Positions 10,898-22,927 of a stretch of 64,000 nucleotides of DNA are shown here, piece by piece. The DNA is from Melampsora larici-populina 98AG31 (taxonomy: Eukaryota > Basidiomycota > Pucciniomycetes > Pucciniales > Melampsoraceae). The number at the start of each line of letters is the position of its first letter. The first letter of the stretch is position 1. The notes under the pieces were generated by a model. The model saw only the letters and a list, made by a program, of their open reading frames with translations, did no database searches and was not told the DNA's origin. Both the position numbers and the translations under genes were made by a program. The DNA lies in assembly GCF_000204055.1 (NCBI RefSeq), contig NW_006768781.1, positions 515,940-579,939 on the forward strand, read 5' to 3'.

Positions 10898-13800
10898 CAA
10901 CACACAAACGCCGCGAAGCGCGCCGCAGCACCACCTCCACAGCGACAGCGCAGCGAATCATCGCCGCGCCAGGACACAGCCATTGCAGTGCAGTCGCAGT
11001 GAGTAAAAACATGATTGCGAAGACGGCACGGCCGAAATATTTGCCGCGCACCGTTGGCCGCCGTCGCAGCGGCCCAAATCGCAGCGGGTCGCAGGCCGCT
11101 GTCAAGGCAGCAAAATGCTGAGAAAATCAGGGAATTGGCACATTTGTTTTGTTTATATCGAATCATTATTAATTGAAATGAAAAAAGTTATTAAGTGAAA
11201 TTAAAAAAGAATTAAAAAGGAAATGTACAGAACATGTATAAAGAAACCTATTCAATCACAACCGCTTTACTTTTTTTCTTCAGCTCAGTTTCCGAATACC
11301 AATTTAGATAAGCCACCGCATCTGCAAAATCGCCTCCTTCAGGCTCTACATTACACTTGAGCCACTCGCGTGAAGACACACATCTAGATATAGTTTGTGG
11401 AAGTAGGCCACCACGATCTGTGGTGGCAACATCAGCGGCTGACGAGAAAACCCGCTCAGCAGGGCAGGTGGTGCCTAAGACCGAAAGGTAATCCCTTGCC
11501 ATCACGGCCAGTACAGGAAATATCAATTGATTAGCCTATATACAATCAATGATGAAGGTAAGTTAGTATTTGTTCCAAATAACATGAGACTTGAGAATCC
11601 AATTGTACCCCCCACCAATCTAATGCTGTCTGAGTCTTGTCAAACTCGCGCTGCCCCATCAAGTAGGCTTCCAGTTCGGCTTCTTGCGCCTTCATACCAT
11701 CCTTTTTAGTAGCGCTAGCAGTGAAATCGTCAAAGTCGTCGTTGTCATTGTTGTCTGTGGCAGTAGTTTGCGCATCTCCTTGGGGTGGGTTCAAGTCTGG
11801 TGAGTAATCTTTTAGCTGTGATTCAAAAGCAGAGTTGATCAATAAAGCTGCTTGTTCTTTGTGTTCGGGATAGAATTTGTGGATAAAAGCTAGCCGGTAT
11901 CGAGGGTGCAGTATAGTTGCGAGGACCAAAGCATTACACTCCAAAGCCTCATGAAGGTATAAGTCCAGCTGATCTTGCATTACGTTGATCATATCCTTGA
12001 GTGGAATGAAAGGTGTCTTGTTGCGAGCTTCAGTAAGAGATTTCTTGATTTGATTATATTCTACCAAGACAATGGCTCCTGAAGAAAAGTCCCCCTCCAT
12101 ACGCTTAGTGCCTATTGAAAATATCTATCAAACGGGAGTTGCAAAAGAAACACTGAATTAGTTTGTTGGATCTTGAATCCTAATTGTAAACAATCACCTC
12201 TAGTATTCCATTGAGGGCTTCGATTGCCTCCCACTCATCAGCATGGATGAGAGTACCTTTGAAGTACTGAGACGATTTGCGATCAGCGCTTAAGATCTTG
12301 TTAACTATCTGTGAGCAAGTAAAGCAAGACTGATAAGTTTACAAGATAAAAACACGAAAACTGAGAAACTTACATCTTGTGCTGCACACATTCGGGTGCG
12401 TGAATCGTATATAACATTCCAGCGAATACCATAGCCTGCAATAGGAGTCTTATAGTCTAATCCGGCTTCTTTTGCGAGTCCTTTGAATTGCAGTCGACGA
12501 GAATGAGATCCTGCAATCTTTTTGCTGACATAATCAACCTGAGGGGAGTGTGTCGGATTTTGATTAGTATCAGGTGAATAGATAGATCGAAAAAAGTAAC
12601 AAACCTTGATGACTGCCGATGCAAAGATGTTACCTTTATGTTTGTCAGAGGTAGGTTCTACGCTCAAGCATAGTACATCTTCAACTTCACCCTGGCCTTG
12701 GTCGGTTTCATCAAGGGGGTCCTCAATATCAGAATCACCAGAGTCAATTTGTAGTTCATCGTCTCCGTTATTGAGTTGTACAGTAGGGATGGGAAATGGT
12801 AATGTCGTGTCGGTGGTCGGTTTTGAGTGACCCGGATCGATAGAAAGTGCTTTGAGACCAGCCTTGACTACCAACGCCAACTTGTGGCAGTAACAGCGTG
12901 CGTGCATCGTGTTACTGTCCCACACGACCGGTTCTTCTAGCGCACCAAACATTACCTCCATTTCTGCAGCCATGGTGCCATTGTTTGATCCTGAGTCCGT
13001 AGTCTGCCCTAAAATGTAAGTATCATATGAATAAGAAAAGGAACAAGGTCAGATGATTGAAGTATTGTCATAGGTGAATAATTTACTTATCTTTTTGTGT
13101 AAACCATGACGAATTAGATATTGTCCAACGGGGCGTGTGAGTAATGATCCATAATGATTCCAGGAGACGATTTTGAGGGTCAACAGGACAGTTTGAAAGC
13201 GAAAATCCTTGTCAACATAACAGGCAAGGAGCGCTATGAAAGCGTGGCGATTACCTTTAGTCGTCCACACGTTGTGCACTAGCCATATGCGACTTGAGTT
13301 ATTCTGTAAATCACAAATATCGATTAGTATGTGTTAACATATATAAGTGAGAGAAAACCAAACGATTTCACTTACCAAGACTTTCTTCAAGACAGCTGAA
13401 TGAAGTGATTTGTATAGGCTTTTGGCTGTTTGAGCAGCCCAGGTAGGTGATCTCATGTCGGCTCCAGGGTTAGACAGCTTGAAAGCGGCTCGCAGAGTGA
13501 AGTCAGAAAATTTGAGCCATGGAATTGCATGGCGGACAATCCAGATAACGAGGAGAACATTGAGGATTTCAACCGAGAATGCTGGTCTCTTGATAAAGGC
13601 CTGCATCATCTTCCCACTAGCGGTGTTGGCGATTTGGGCTTTCTGTAATTCTTGATAGGTAGGAGGTAGTTTCATGCCAGCCTTGATTGCCTTTTTACGT
13701 CCAGCACAAGGGTTACAATCCGGTTCGCCGTCTTGATGACCATACATGTTTGAATTGGTCTTGCGACCCCTAGTTACGTTCTCGTTGCACCATAGGCAAG

Positions 13801-14944
13801 GGTACAGACGCTTGAAAGGACCAGACTGCTAGCGGGAATCAGTATGGTTATAGAGCTAAAAATTGATGATATAAAAGACAATTGATATTCAAGTACTTAC
13901 CTCGCCCGGCTTGTGCCTTGGTTTGCCATAATACGAGAGAAGAAGCGTCACACCACCTTTCTTAGGTGGTTCCTTTTGGTTCGCAGCTTCGTCATCGGCA
14001 GAAGACTCCTGGTCGACATCAACCACCTCCGGAACCGAAGTAACCTATGTCAAAATCGATAAGTCAGCTATGGTGATAGTCAAAGTAAGTGCATAAGAAA
14101 AAGAAAAAAAAAACGAATAGCCAACCTGGAATTTGCTAACTTTCTTCTTCTTTGCCTGGCTTGTCTTTGGGCTGGCCTGTTTACGCTTTTTAGTGGCCTG
14201 GGACGCGGACTGACTTGCAGCAGGAGTTCTCATTTGGCTAGATGAGCTTGGAGGTTGATGAGTAGCTGAGCTGGGCGCGACGTCACTGGTGGCTCTTCGC
14301 AGGTCGGGTGACGTAAGTACAAAGCCAGGCGATGGTTGAAGTCGATGTGGAGAGCGGGTACGTAACTCTCGGTCTGTGTTTGGTGTGGCAGTGACCGCTA
14401 AAGTATTTGAAGTCGAACTCGAAGGCATGGCGAAGAAAAAGAAATATAACTGATAAAAAGACAAGTGAATGAATTGGAGTCGAGAGATGATATTGAGAAA
14501 CTGATAAAAAACACAGAGACGTTGTTGAAAGGATGTGTGGGGGACTTCGAATACGATTAATTGTAATGGCTGATAACAGAAGATATCATCAGTCCACCAT
14601 TGATCACAAAAATCAAACAAAAGGGTACTCACGGTCATGCTTGATAGATCCATTCTGGGGTTCTCAATCGGATTTGTGCTGTTTGGGGTTCTGAATCGTG
14701 CTCGTTGGGGTGCTAGTGTCCCCATTGGGCGAGGATTAGTAAGGAAATGCCCAATTGGCTTATCCCTGCGTCGCAGGTCAACCCCTGCGGTCGCCTCCCT
14801 GCGATTGCGACCCGAAAAGACCGCAGTGAACCCCTCGCGGCGGCCCGGCTGTACCGCAGGGACGCCTCGGGTCACTTTGACCACGGCATGACCGCAGCGC
14901 TAACGCAGCGCTGCCGCAGTCCTCTGCGGGGCGGTTTGCGTGTT
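10898..14944. mobile_element. Complete hAT transposon (hAT-2)
   Basis: 8-bp direct duplication GGTATTAC at 10890-10897 and 14945-14952. Inverted ends are CAACACACAAACG on the left and the complement of CAACACGCAAACC on the right. Both subterminal regions (about 10900-11100 and 14755-14940) are strikingly GC- and CpG-rich, with many GCAGCG/CGCAGC-type repeats, against an AT-rich surround. Size of about 4.05 kb and one multi-exon transposase gene fit an autonomous hAT. Confidence 0.88.
11248..14428 (-). CDS. BED-finger hAT transposase, apparently intact
   Basis: First exons are placed at 14428-14126, 14044-13901, 13825-13376 and from 13303; further exons follow at about 13010-12605, 12540-12370, 12310-12200, 12120-11560 and 11526-11248. 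Domains in order: Ser-rich and Lys-rich N-terminus (KKRKQASPKTSQAKKKK), BED zinc finger (CLWCNEN...H...CNPC), hAT core with HNVWTTKGNRHAF, TTDSGSNNGTMA and CYCHKLALVVKAGLK, the ALECNALVLATILHPRYRL segment, DWWG, and the dimerisation domain ARDYLSVLGTTCPAERVFS. It cuts and pastes the element in the nucleus. No internal stop was found in the exons read, unlike every other transposase here, so it may still be functional. Small introns of 45-80 bp separate the exons. Exon limits in the middle are approximate. Confidence 0.85.
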
Positions 14945-15050
14945 GGTATTACAGGCATGATTCATGTGTAATGGTTCAATTAGTAAGAATTGAGGGTCAT
15001 CAAGATTTGTAGAGTGATTTTTAAGGTTATTCATAAGGTCAATCATGATT

Positions 15051-15386
15051 TCAATGCTGTGTATGAAGAGAATAGAGGAAGAAAGGGGGCAAAACATGCA
15101 TAAAAGTGGTCATGGGAGTGAAAATCATCCAAAAATATGTAGTAGTTTTAGGGGATTCAATGGTAGTTCCATTCTTGTTGATTTCAGCTGTGTGTTGTTC
15201 TGCAACACAGAGAGGCACAGCCAAAGACGCATCCTTTCTTGCCTTTTCTTGACTGGCACATCCTTTAGCAGATCGGCCAGTTTGTGTTGATCCATCCCAA
15301 TGACCCCGTAAAGCATTGGTCATATTGCCATAGCTTACTTGCACGGATCTTTTTCGTTTTTATGGCAAAACCCGCACACTTACAAT
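15051..15386 (-). pseudogene. BED-finger hAT fragment, cut by assembly gap
   Basis: A minus-strand frame contains NALRGHWDGSTQTGRSAKGC, like the WDGST BED region of hAT-1. No other hAT segment is seen before the N run, so this is a relic or is broken by the gap. Confidence 0.4.
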
Positions 15387-15486
15387 NNNNNNNNNNNNNN
15401 NNNNNNNNNNNNNNNNNNNNNNNNNNNNNNNNNNNNNNNNNNNNNNNNNNNNNNNNNNNNNNNNNNNNNNNNNNNNNNNNNNNNNN
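15387..15486. other. Assembly gap (100 N)
   Basis: Exactly 100 N, a conventional placeholder for a gap of unknown length. It abuts a palindromic repeat, a likely reason for the break. Confidence 0.99.
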
Positions 15487-15664
15487 AGCCGGGCACGTGC
15501 CCGGGCATGTGCCCACAAGTCGAGATCCCAATTTTACAGCCAAAATTCAGGATGTGGACTTCCGGGCACATGCCCGGCTACGTGTCCACAAGTCCAGATC
15601 CCGATTTTACAGCCAAAATTTGGGATCTGGACTTGTGGGCACATGCCCGGGCACGTGCCCGGCT
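15487..15664. repeat. GGGCACGTGCCC palindromic hairpin repeat
   Basis: The right end of the segment is the inverted copy of its left end (GCCGGGCACGTGCCCGGGCA and onward through GTGCCCACAAGTC). Inside, a block with CAAGTCcAGATCCC and TTTTACAGCCAAAATT occurs twice. The unit probably extends into the gap. Confidence 0.8.
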
Positions 15665-15926
15665 CTCTACTTTGTATCCCCTATTTGTCATCAGTTACAT
15701 ATGTCAAAGCTTGTCTTATCAGGCTGTGAAAGGTATCAACCATAGCAGAATCATCTTTTTAGTAATCTACAACCTTCAAATCAATAGTAACTGAAGTGTT
15801 ATGAAAAAGTTATAAAGGATCAAAGTCAAGATATCACCAAATTTGGCTTACATGTGCATATGTAAAATGGCTTTTAGAGATGTAACTTTTTCAAAAAAAT
15901 TATTTCATCAATCTTTACAGCTCAAT
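15665..15926. other. Spacer
   Basis: No gene or repeat recognised. Confidence 0.3.
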
Positions 15927-18060
15927 TACCGTCTTTCCATAAAAGCTTGTCCAAAAAGCTTTCAAGAGTTAGAGCCTTGTTTGTAAATCTAAAAGGCAAT
16001 CGAGCCAATCTCGAGTAAGCCAGGTCAAACCTGACCTGGCTAAAGACCCTGACCGTGTCCTACCCTTCCCATATTGAGATGAACGGGGTTCATTTCAGGT
16101 TGATCATCTTTGGTTTTGAGGTTTCTGACGAGAAGGTTTTTGACCACCTATAAACTCTTTCCGACGTCATTGATTCCCATTGCCTCACCTTGCTGACTCT
16201 TTACTTTTGATTTCACTCTTGTTCTCTCACTGGATGATGCTACACTTCATCATGGTGGTCAGATTGTTGAGCTTTGTGCAGATTGAGTTCTCCTTTTTAT
16301 TTGAAAGTTTAAAAATTGAGGATACATACATACTGACATCCTTTGAATGGCTTAAATCTAGGTGTTTGCCTAATGGTGTCACCATTCTGTCCTGAGTTCA
16401 GCCCTATTGATCCATGCTTTCATCCGATCAAGTCTGTTCAAACACAATACAATTCTGGAAACTTTAAATAAAGACCCTTGGCTGATTTGTGATCAAGCTT
16501 CCAAAAGCCTCATTATCATATCATCTTTATTAGCATGTCTCTATAGATGTAGTTATGATTTCCCCTCAGGATATTACCATTTTGAATCAAAGCATATATA
16601 TCTTTGTTTTCCTTACTGCTGTTTGTTTTTTGTTATTCTAGAATTGATCTACTGACTATCTTCAAATTCTTTTATTTTCAAATGTTCTATTGTAGGTCTT
16701 GTTTTCCTTATGTGATCTTTGTTGGGCCATATTTTCTGCTCAAGTTTTGAAATAGAAAGAGTTTGAAATTCATGCAATTGATGAACCTTTCTCATCTTTT
16801 TGGCTTAATCTTAGCCTTGCATGATCTCATTGTTTGTCTCACATAAGTGGTTTGTTTGTTATTGTTTTTTCAGAAGAATTTCAACTTGTTTTATAATGCA
16901 TTGATATACACATTCCACTTCACTTGATTGTGTCTGATAGTGTCTTCATCAGTTGAAAAAGTGGTAAATCAAGTAAAAATATGTACAAACAAAAGAGCTC
17001 AATTGACTGGTCAAAGAAAACTAAGAACAGGCCCAGTACTAAAGTGCATTATTTATCATTTCTTAATGATCTTTCTTACTACAGAATCTCATCATGAGAA
17101 TAATTGATGAGAACTGTTTCAATCATATAAAAATGGTAACATATAATATGACCTGCTGCTCCACTGTGAAGCTTGCTATATCCTATACCAGCCAAAACAA
17201 CAGGGTAGCAAAAATTGATCCGTGTGTAGGAGGAAAAATGTTCACATCAGCTTGATGAACAAGGAGTCATGAGGTATAAACTACATAGCATCTCGCCAGT
17301 CCTTGAGGATATACAATGCAATGCAAATCAAACTTTTCAACAATACCTAAACAAACAAGATGGCTAGTAAAATCAACGCTGATTTTGGAATAGCTGATGA
17401 GTACTCACTTGGTAGTTCCTGTAAGCCGCCGTCACCTAATCCATACTTGATAAACATCCAAGAACAGCTTATCCTACAGCTTTTTGGGACTGGGTATGGT
17501 GTGCTCTTCCCTAAGAGTCAAATTGTTCGAAAATCAATGATGAATAGGCAAAGTTCAAGAAAACCAATCAGCAAGGTGTATCAAGCTCTTCATCTAACAA
17601 TTCAAACTGCACTCACCTCCTTTGCGATATACGCAACAAATCAAGAAATAATATTTTCTATGACTTGCAGCTCCTTTGAATAAAGGCCCGCATGATTATG
17701 GCACACATGATGACAGATGAATTCCCACAGTGGGAAGAGTTATAAAACGGCGCTGAGTGAGAGAACAAGAGTGAAATCAAAAGTAAAGAGTCAGCAAGGT
17801 GAGGCAATGGGAATCAATGATGTCGGAAAGAGTTTATAGGTGGTCAAAAACCTTCTCGTCAGAAACCTCAAAACCAAAGATGATCAACCTGAAATGAACC
17901 CCGTTCATCTCAATATGGGACGGGTATGACACGGTCAGGGTCTTTAGCCAGGTCAGGTTTGACCTGGCTTACTCAAGATCGGCTCGATTGCCTTTTAGAT
18001 TCACAAACAAGGCTCTAACTCTTGAAAGCTTTTTGGACAATCTTTTATGGAAAGACGGTA
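15927..18060. mobile_element. Foldback element with ~300-bp inverted arms
   Basis: Arms at 15927-16222 and 17757-18060 start TACCGTCTTTCCATAAAAG and match closely over their whole length. Each arm contains a perfect hairpin AGCCAGGTCA aacc TGACCTGGCT. No clear target duplication was found. The 1.5-kb interior is AT-rich; a 107-codon plus-strand frame (17360-17683) has no recognisable domain. It is probably a non-autonomous MULE or foldback element. Confidence 0.7.
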
Positions 18061-18257
18061 CTAATCCATCACACATCAGAGATAACTCTTGTGATGCCAA
18101 CCATTGATCAGAATCACAAGATCTACAAGATGTTTGGTGGTACCCAAAGGCACGACGGTACCACCGCTTTCCATGAGACGGTGTAGATATTGCCCCACGT
18201 CAATTCTGGGAATTGTATCCTTCTACTGAGGATACAGATTCTCTGACGCGCAGGGAT

Positions 18258-21200
18258 CAACATCCGTCCGGCCCGCTGTAAATAGTGCTACATATTACAT
18301 AGCGGAGCGCCATACACTATACTCATAGCGTTATATTTATAGTTGCCTGCTGGCCCGCTATCCGTCGATCACGAGTGGTGTTGTAGGATTTCTGTCCTGT
18401 TATAACGTAGTGATCAGTTGTATAGCGCTTCAAAGCGTTATCAAGCGCCATATGTAGCGCTATGTGTATTGCCACATGTAGCGCTATACACAGCGCTATG
18501 GGTTAGGACCGCAGAGAGCACCGGGGTCGAATGATGAAAACCCCTTGCTGATTTTAAGTAGGTGCATCCGAATTAGGCAACACAATCCCTCAAGCATGTC
18601 TCATACTACCAATCAGCACATTCCTCCCAATTGAATGTACCCAGACGCAATCAAGCCAGGGGCTAGACTCTACCAGGTGAGTACAAGTATCCTAGTTCCA
18701 TTCACATTCCTTTCCATCATTCCTCCCCACCTCTTGAATCTTCAGTTTTTTTATTCTACCTAACTTCCATCGTCATTATTGCTAATTATCTTACCTTTCC
18801 TTCTTATTATTCATTTATATTTAATCTACATCTCTTATATCTTATTTTATATTTGATAGATATCTAGCCTCCAATTCCAGTTCCGTTTCCTAATTCTGCT
18901 CTCCATCATGTCCGGAACACAATCGACGCCTTCTAGCTCACTTCTTCGCCTGCCAGCTTCAACAGTTACCCCATCATGTCAAAGCACACGAGCACGTGTA
19001 CCTGTTATATCTCCCAATATGATTACTACATCGCAAGATTCTCGTCTATCTCTCTCTGTATCTCACCCAGCACATCTTTCTTCTTCTCGTAATCAAGGAG
19101 ATCTGGACAAGGACACATCTTCTCACAACAAAGGAGAACTACAACAAGATCTAGGTTTGCAACAGTCCCCTACTCCAAAGACTCAAACAAAGAACGGTAA
19201 AAGACCCCGGAAATCAGTTGAATTGGACCCAGAAGGCCCTGTCTCTCACAAGCGAGGACGGACTAATAAAGTTAGTTGGATCCTCTTACCTTTCCTTTTG
19301 TTATTGTATTTTACTGACGATATTGGTGTGGCCTTGCTAAGCACATACCTGTTCCCGAGGTTATTGATGTGGACCAGGACAATGATCATGATCAACCAAA
19401 AACTTCCACTCGATCGAAGGGGATCCGAATTCAATATCAGGAGGACGCCGAAAATGTTCAATTATACTTTCATGAGGCAGAATACATCAAAGGCGAGGTA
19501 AACAAATTCCATCCCTATCAAGACTTTCCTCGATTACAATTCATAAACCTGTTGCTATATGTCTTACTAGGAATCGACCGGGATCAAGAGGGGTTATCCG
19601 TGCAAATACTGTCCTGGAGTATTTGCCAAAGGACCTGCTGGATGGTCCAATCTCAAAGGCCACCGAGACGGAACCGAATCACGTCCAGTTTGTCCAGGCC
19701 GTCGACTAGCTTCAAAGGATTTACCCAATCTGCCACTTACTTATCCCAAATGCATGGCTGCTGCTGCTAGAGGCGCGAAAAATAATGCGACGCTTGACAA
19801 CTTTGTTTCAAAAAAGAAATTTTGTCAGGAAACATTGAATGGGGTAATGGTGATATGGCTCCTTCGACACGCGTTGCCATGGGCACGGATGGACGATCAT
19901 CCACTGCGAGCAGCCTTCAGATTGGCTAACGTGTCAGCTGCTATTCGTTCGAGTGTATGGGCAGCACAGGCAGCTACCACCATATTCAATGACATGCAAA
20001 GTAATGTGGTCAATATGTTAAAGGTCAGAGGTTTTGCTCTATCTTGGTTCTCATTTGTATTCACATTTTTCTTTGTCTCAAACACTAGAACATTCCTGGT
20101 CGCTTCACTTTGGTCCACGACGTGTGGACAACCAAAGGAAAGCGCCATGCCTTTATTGGAATCACAGCAACTTATATCGATAGCGATTGGAAGTTCCAAA
20201 GCGTCCACTTGGCTTTCAAATTAATCGCTTGGCATCATTATGGAAACCTCTTAGCTCGTCCTGTGGCTAAGTTCCTCATTAAGCACGGACTACATAAAAA
20301 GATGAGTGTTTCCTTGGTATGAAAGGAAATTTGTTCCAAATACGATCCTGGATTGTTCACTTGCTGACTTGTTATCATTCATTTGTTTACATGTACGCAC
20401 AGACAACTGATTCAGGATCCAATAATGCGACATTGGCCTCTGAGCTCGCAGATCAGTTTGCAGCGGCTCAGCAACCCGTCAAGTGGAATGCCGATAAAAT
20501 GCAGATTTGATGCATCGCCCACAAGTTTGCCTTGGTTGTAAAAGACGGTCTGAAGTCTCTCGACCTTGCAGCCGGTCACATCAAACCTACAACCCCTCAC
20601 AGTTCTCTTCCGACTTTCACCTTAAATCAAGGTCAAGACGAGGTTGTCATTCCTGAAAATGAGGAAGATTCAGATTGTGAAGATCATGGGATGCACGCCG
20701 AACTGAGCGATGACAAGGAGGGCACTGGAGTAGACCTAGATGAAGACGTTGCAGTTCGGGGAACTCCGCCAGCACCAGCGGACCCAGTAATGCCCTCTGG
20801 TGGATGGAAGGAGGTCGATGTACGACTCGCTGTCCGTAAGGTACGCTCGTCATCCTGTAAAAGAAACCTTCACCAAATCTTATGATCAATCTTTTTAACA
20901 ACATGTATTAAATCGTTTGATTAATTCATCCGGTGGCAGGTGGACAAGGCAATCGCGTTGATATCTTCAAGTGGACCGCGCCGTGATCAATTCAAGGCTT
21001 TGAAAGGGGGTGGCAAAGGCATAGTCTCAGGAAGCTGTCACCGCTGGAACGGGAAGCATGACGCTCGGCAGCGTGCATGCGACGGTTACAAGGTATGTTC
21101 TCTGTCATTTCCCGTATGTATCTTGTCCTACCTACTGATTCATTTTGACTTTGGGTTTTCTTATCCAGGTTATCAATCAAATGATGTCGGACGAATCGGG

Positions 21201-22643
21201 TGGCTCTTACTACGGTGACCTTCACATCACCGGAAGCGAGTGGGCCGCTGTTCGGGCTCTCAATGAAGTGACCGAGGTAAGTGTCTTTCAAATTTGCAAT
21301 CCGCTTGGTTGAATATTACTGATGTATCGAATGAATTATTGCAGCTTTTCTTGAAAGCCACTTACCGCGTCGAGGGGGATCATCCCACAGCTGCTATCAT
21401 GTTGCGCGAGTATGAAATGATATCGGCTGCGCTGCGGGCTGCCTGTGCTAAATGTCCTTATCGGCAGATCCAGACAACCATTCAGCGAATGTTAGTCAAG
21501 TTGCATGGATACCAACGTGAAGCAATTGAGTGCGATGCTATTGCACTTGCAACTATCCTCAATCCTCGACTGCGAATGTCCTACATCGAAAATCAATTCC
21601 CAACCAATCATACCCGGATTCAAGACTTGCTTCAATCTGAATACGATAGATATGAAGAGGAGTGGATCGCTGAAGGTGGTGGCACTGCCACCCCAGAGAC
21701 GCCTGTAGTCGAGACTTTGGCTGACCCACATCTGGCCGAAACGTGCAATCCAAAAGCTCGTGACTTGGCCAGTAGGACAATCAAGTCTGAGCTAGCAAGG
21801 TATCTCGACTGGGATCATGACTGTTCAGATCCGAAGATGACAATGCTTGACTGGTGGAATGTATGTGACTTTCTGTCTCAGATTGGAAACTTACTTACCA
21901 CTGCTTCCGATTTGCAGGAACATGCACGTTCATATCCTGTTCTCTCAAGGATTGCGCGTGATGCTTTGGGATGTGCAGGTACCTCATGTACTGTTGAGAG
22001 GACGTTCTCTTCGGCGGCAGATGTCTGCACTACTCAACGTGGCGCAATGGCTCCAAAGCAGATGGAGCGAGCTGTGGGATGTCGCCTATGGTTGAAATCA
22101 GAGATCGTGAAGCCCGAAGGCGACTTCAAGGAGGCATGGGCCCTCATTCAAGAAGAAATGTTGAGGAGTATTGAGAAGAAAAAGGCGTAGTTGTTATTTG
22201 TTTTACTTCTTGTTTTTTCGATCTCATGATTTGTCCTTTATCATTTTGAATCTTCTCATTCTACTAATTACACTTTAATATGATTTTTCTTAACCTTAAT
22301 TTCTCTTCTCTTTAATTACAATATATACTTTTTCTTCCACTTCCTACTTTAAAATTCAATAATCAAACCTTTTGGTGCTATGTTTGTTATCACAGCGCTA
22401 CAATCTGGTCTCACAGCGCTGTAACTTGGGGTCATAGCGCTCTGTAACGGCGTATCTCCCGAGCGCTCCAGAGCGCTAAATATCGTATAGCGGCGTGTGT
22501 ATAGCGCCTCGGGCGAGCCGCTATCTTCAAAAGCCATACTAATAGGCATGATATTGGCCAATAGCGGGTCGCTATATAGCGCCCGCGCGCTCCACTACGA
22601 AAATTCTACAATATAGCGGCTCATAGCGGGCCGGACGGATGTT
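18258..22643. mobile_element. Full-length hAT transposon (hAT-3)
   Basis: 8-bp duplication GCAGGGAT at 18250-18257 and 22644-22651. The inverted ends begin CAACATCCGTCCGGCCCGCT and match over at least 20 bp. Both subterminal regions (18290-18510 and 22385-22630) are full of AGCGCTAT/ATAGCGCT motifs, likely transposase-binding sites. About 4.39 kb. It shares the CAACA..TGTT ends and gene layout of hAT-2 and lies just upstream of a retrotransposon. Confidence 0.88.
18908..22190 (+). pseudogene. hAT transposase with one nonsense codon
   Basis: Exons run from ATG 18908 (MSGTQSTPSSS..) through about 19270, 19357-19498, 19568-20022, 20091-20310, 20402-20840, 20940-21092, 21170-21275, 21345-21858 and 21916-22190. 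Domains: basic N-terminus, BED finger (YPCKYCPGVF...H...CPGRR), HDVWTTKGKRHAF, TTDSGSNNATLA, IAHKFALVVKDGLK, IECDAIALATILNPRLRM, LDWWN and the dimerisation domain CTVERTFSSAADVCTTQRG. The frame is open except TGA at 20508-20510, where the family has arginine (a CGA-to-TGA change). The last intron (57 bp) is itself open, so it can look like a longer exon. Everything else needed for transposition appears present. Confidence 0.82.
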
Positions 22644-22927
22644 GCAGGGATAGGGGAATGCTGAGCCGGAAAATTTCTTTCCGTTCCTCTCTCCCTAATT
22701 CTCCCCACACGTCAGAATTTTCTGTCCGCTATCCTTCTCTCACCGCCGACTTGGAAAGCCTCTCTCATCCCTTCACAACTTCTCTCTTTTTTTGAAAATA
22801 AACACAGTGTTGTTTTTCAACAACCTGCGCTGTCAACCTTTGACACACTACCTCAGCAGTGTCATTTTTCAATAACCTGTTTTTTCTCTAAAAACCTTTT
22901 TTCTTTTATATACAAAACTCCTCAACC

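Noticed and set aside
17360..17683. 107-codon plus-strand frame in the foldback element
   Set aside because: No domain, no family resemblance, and AT-rich composition.
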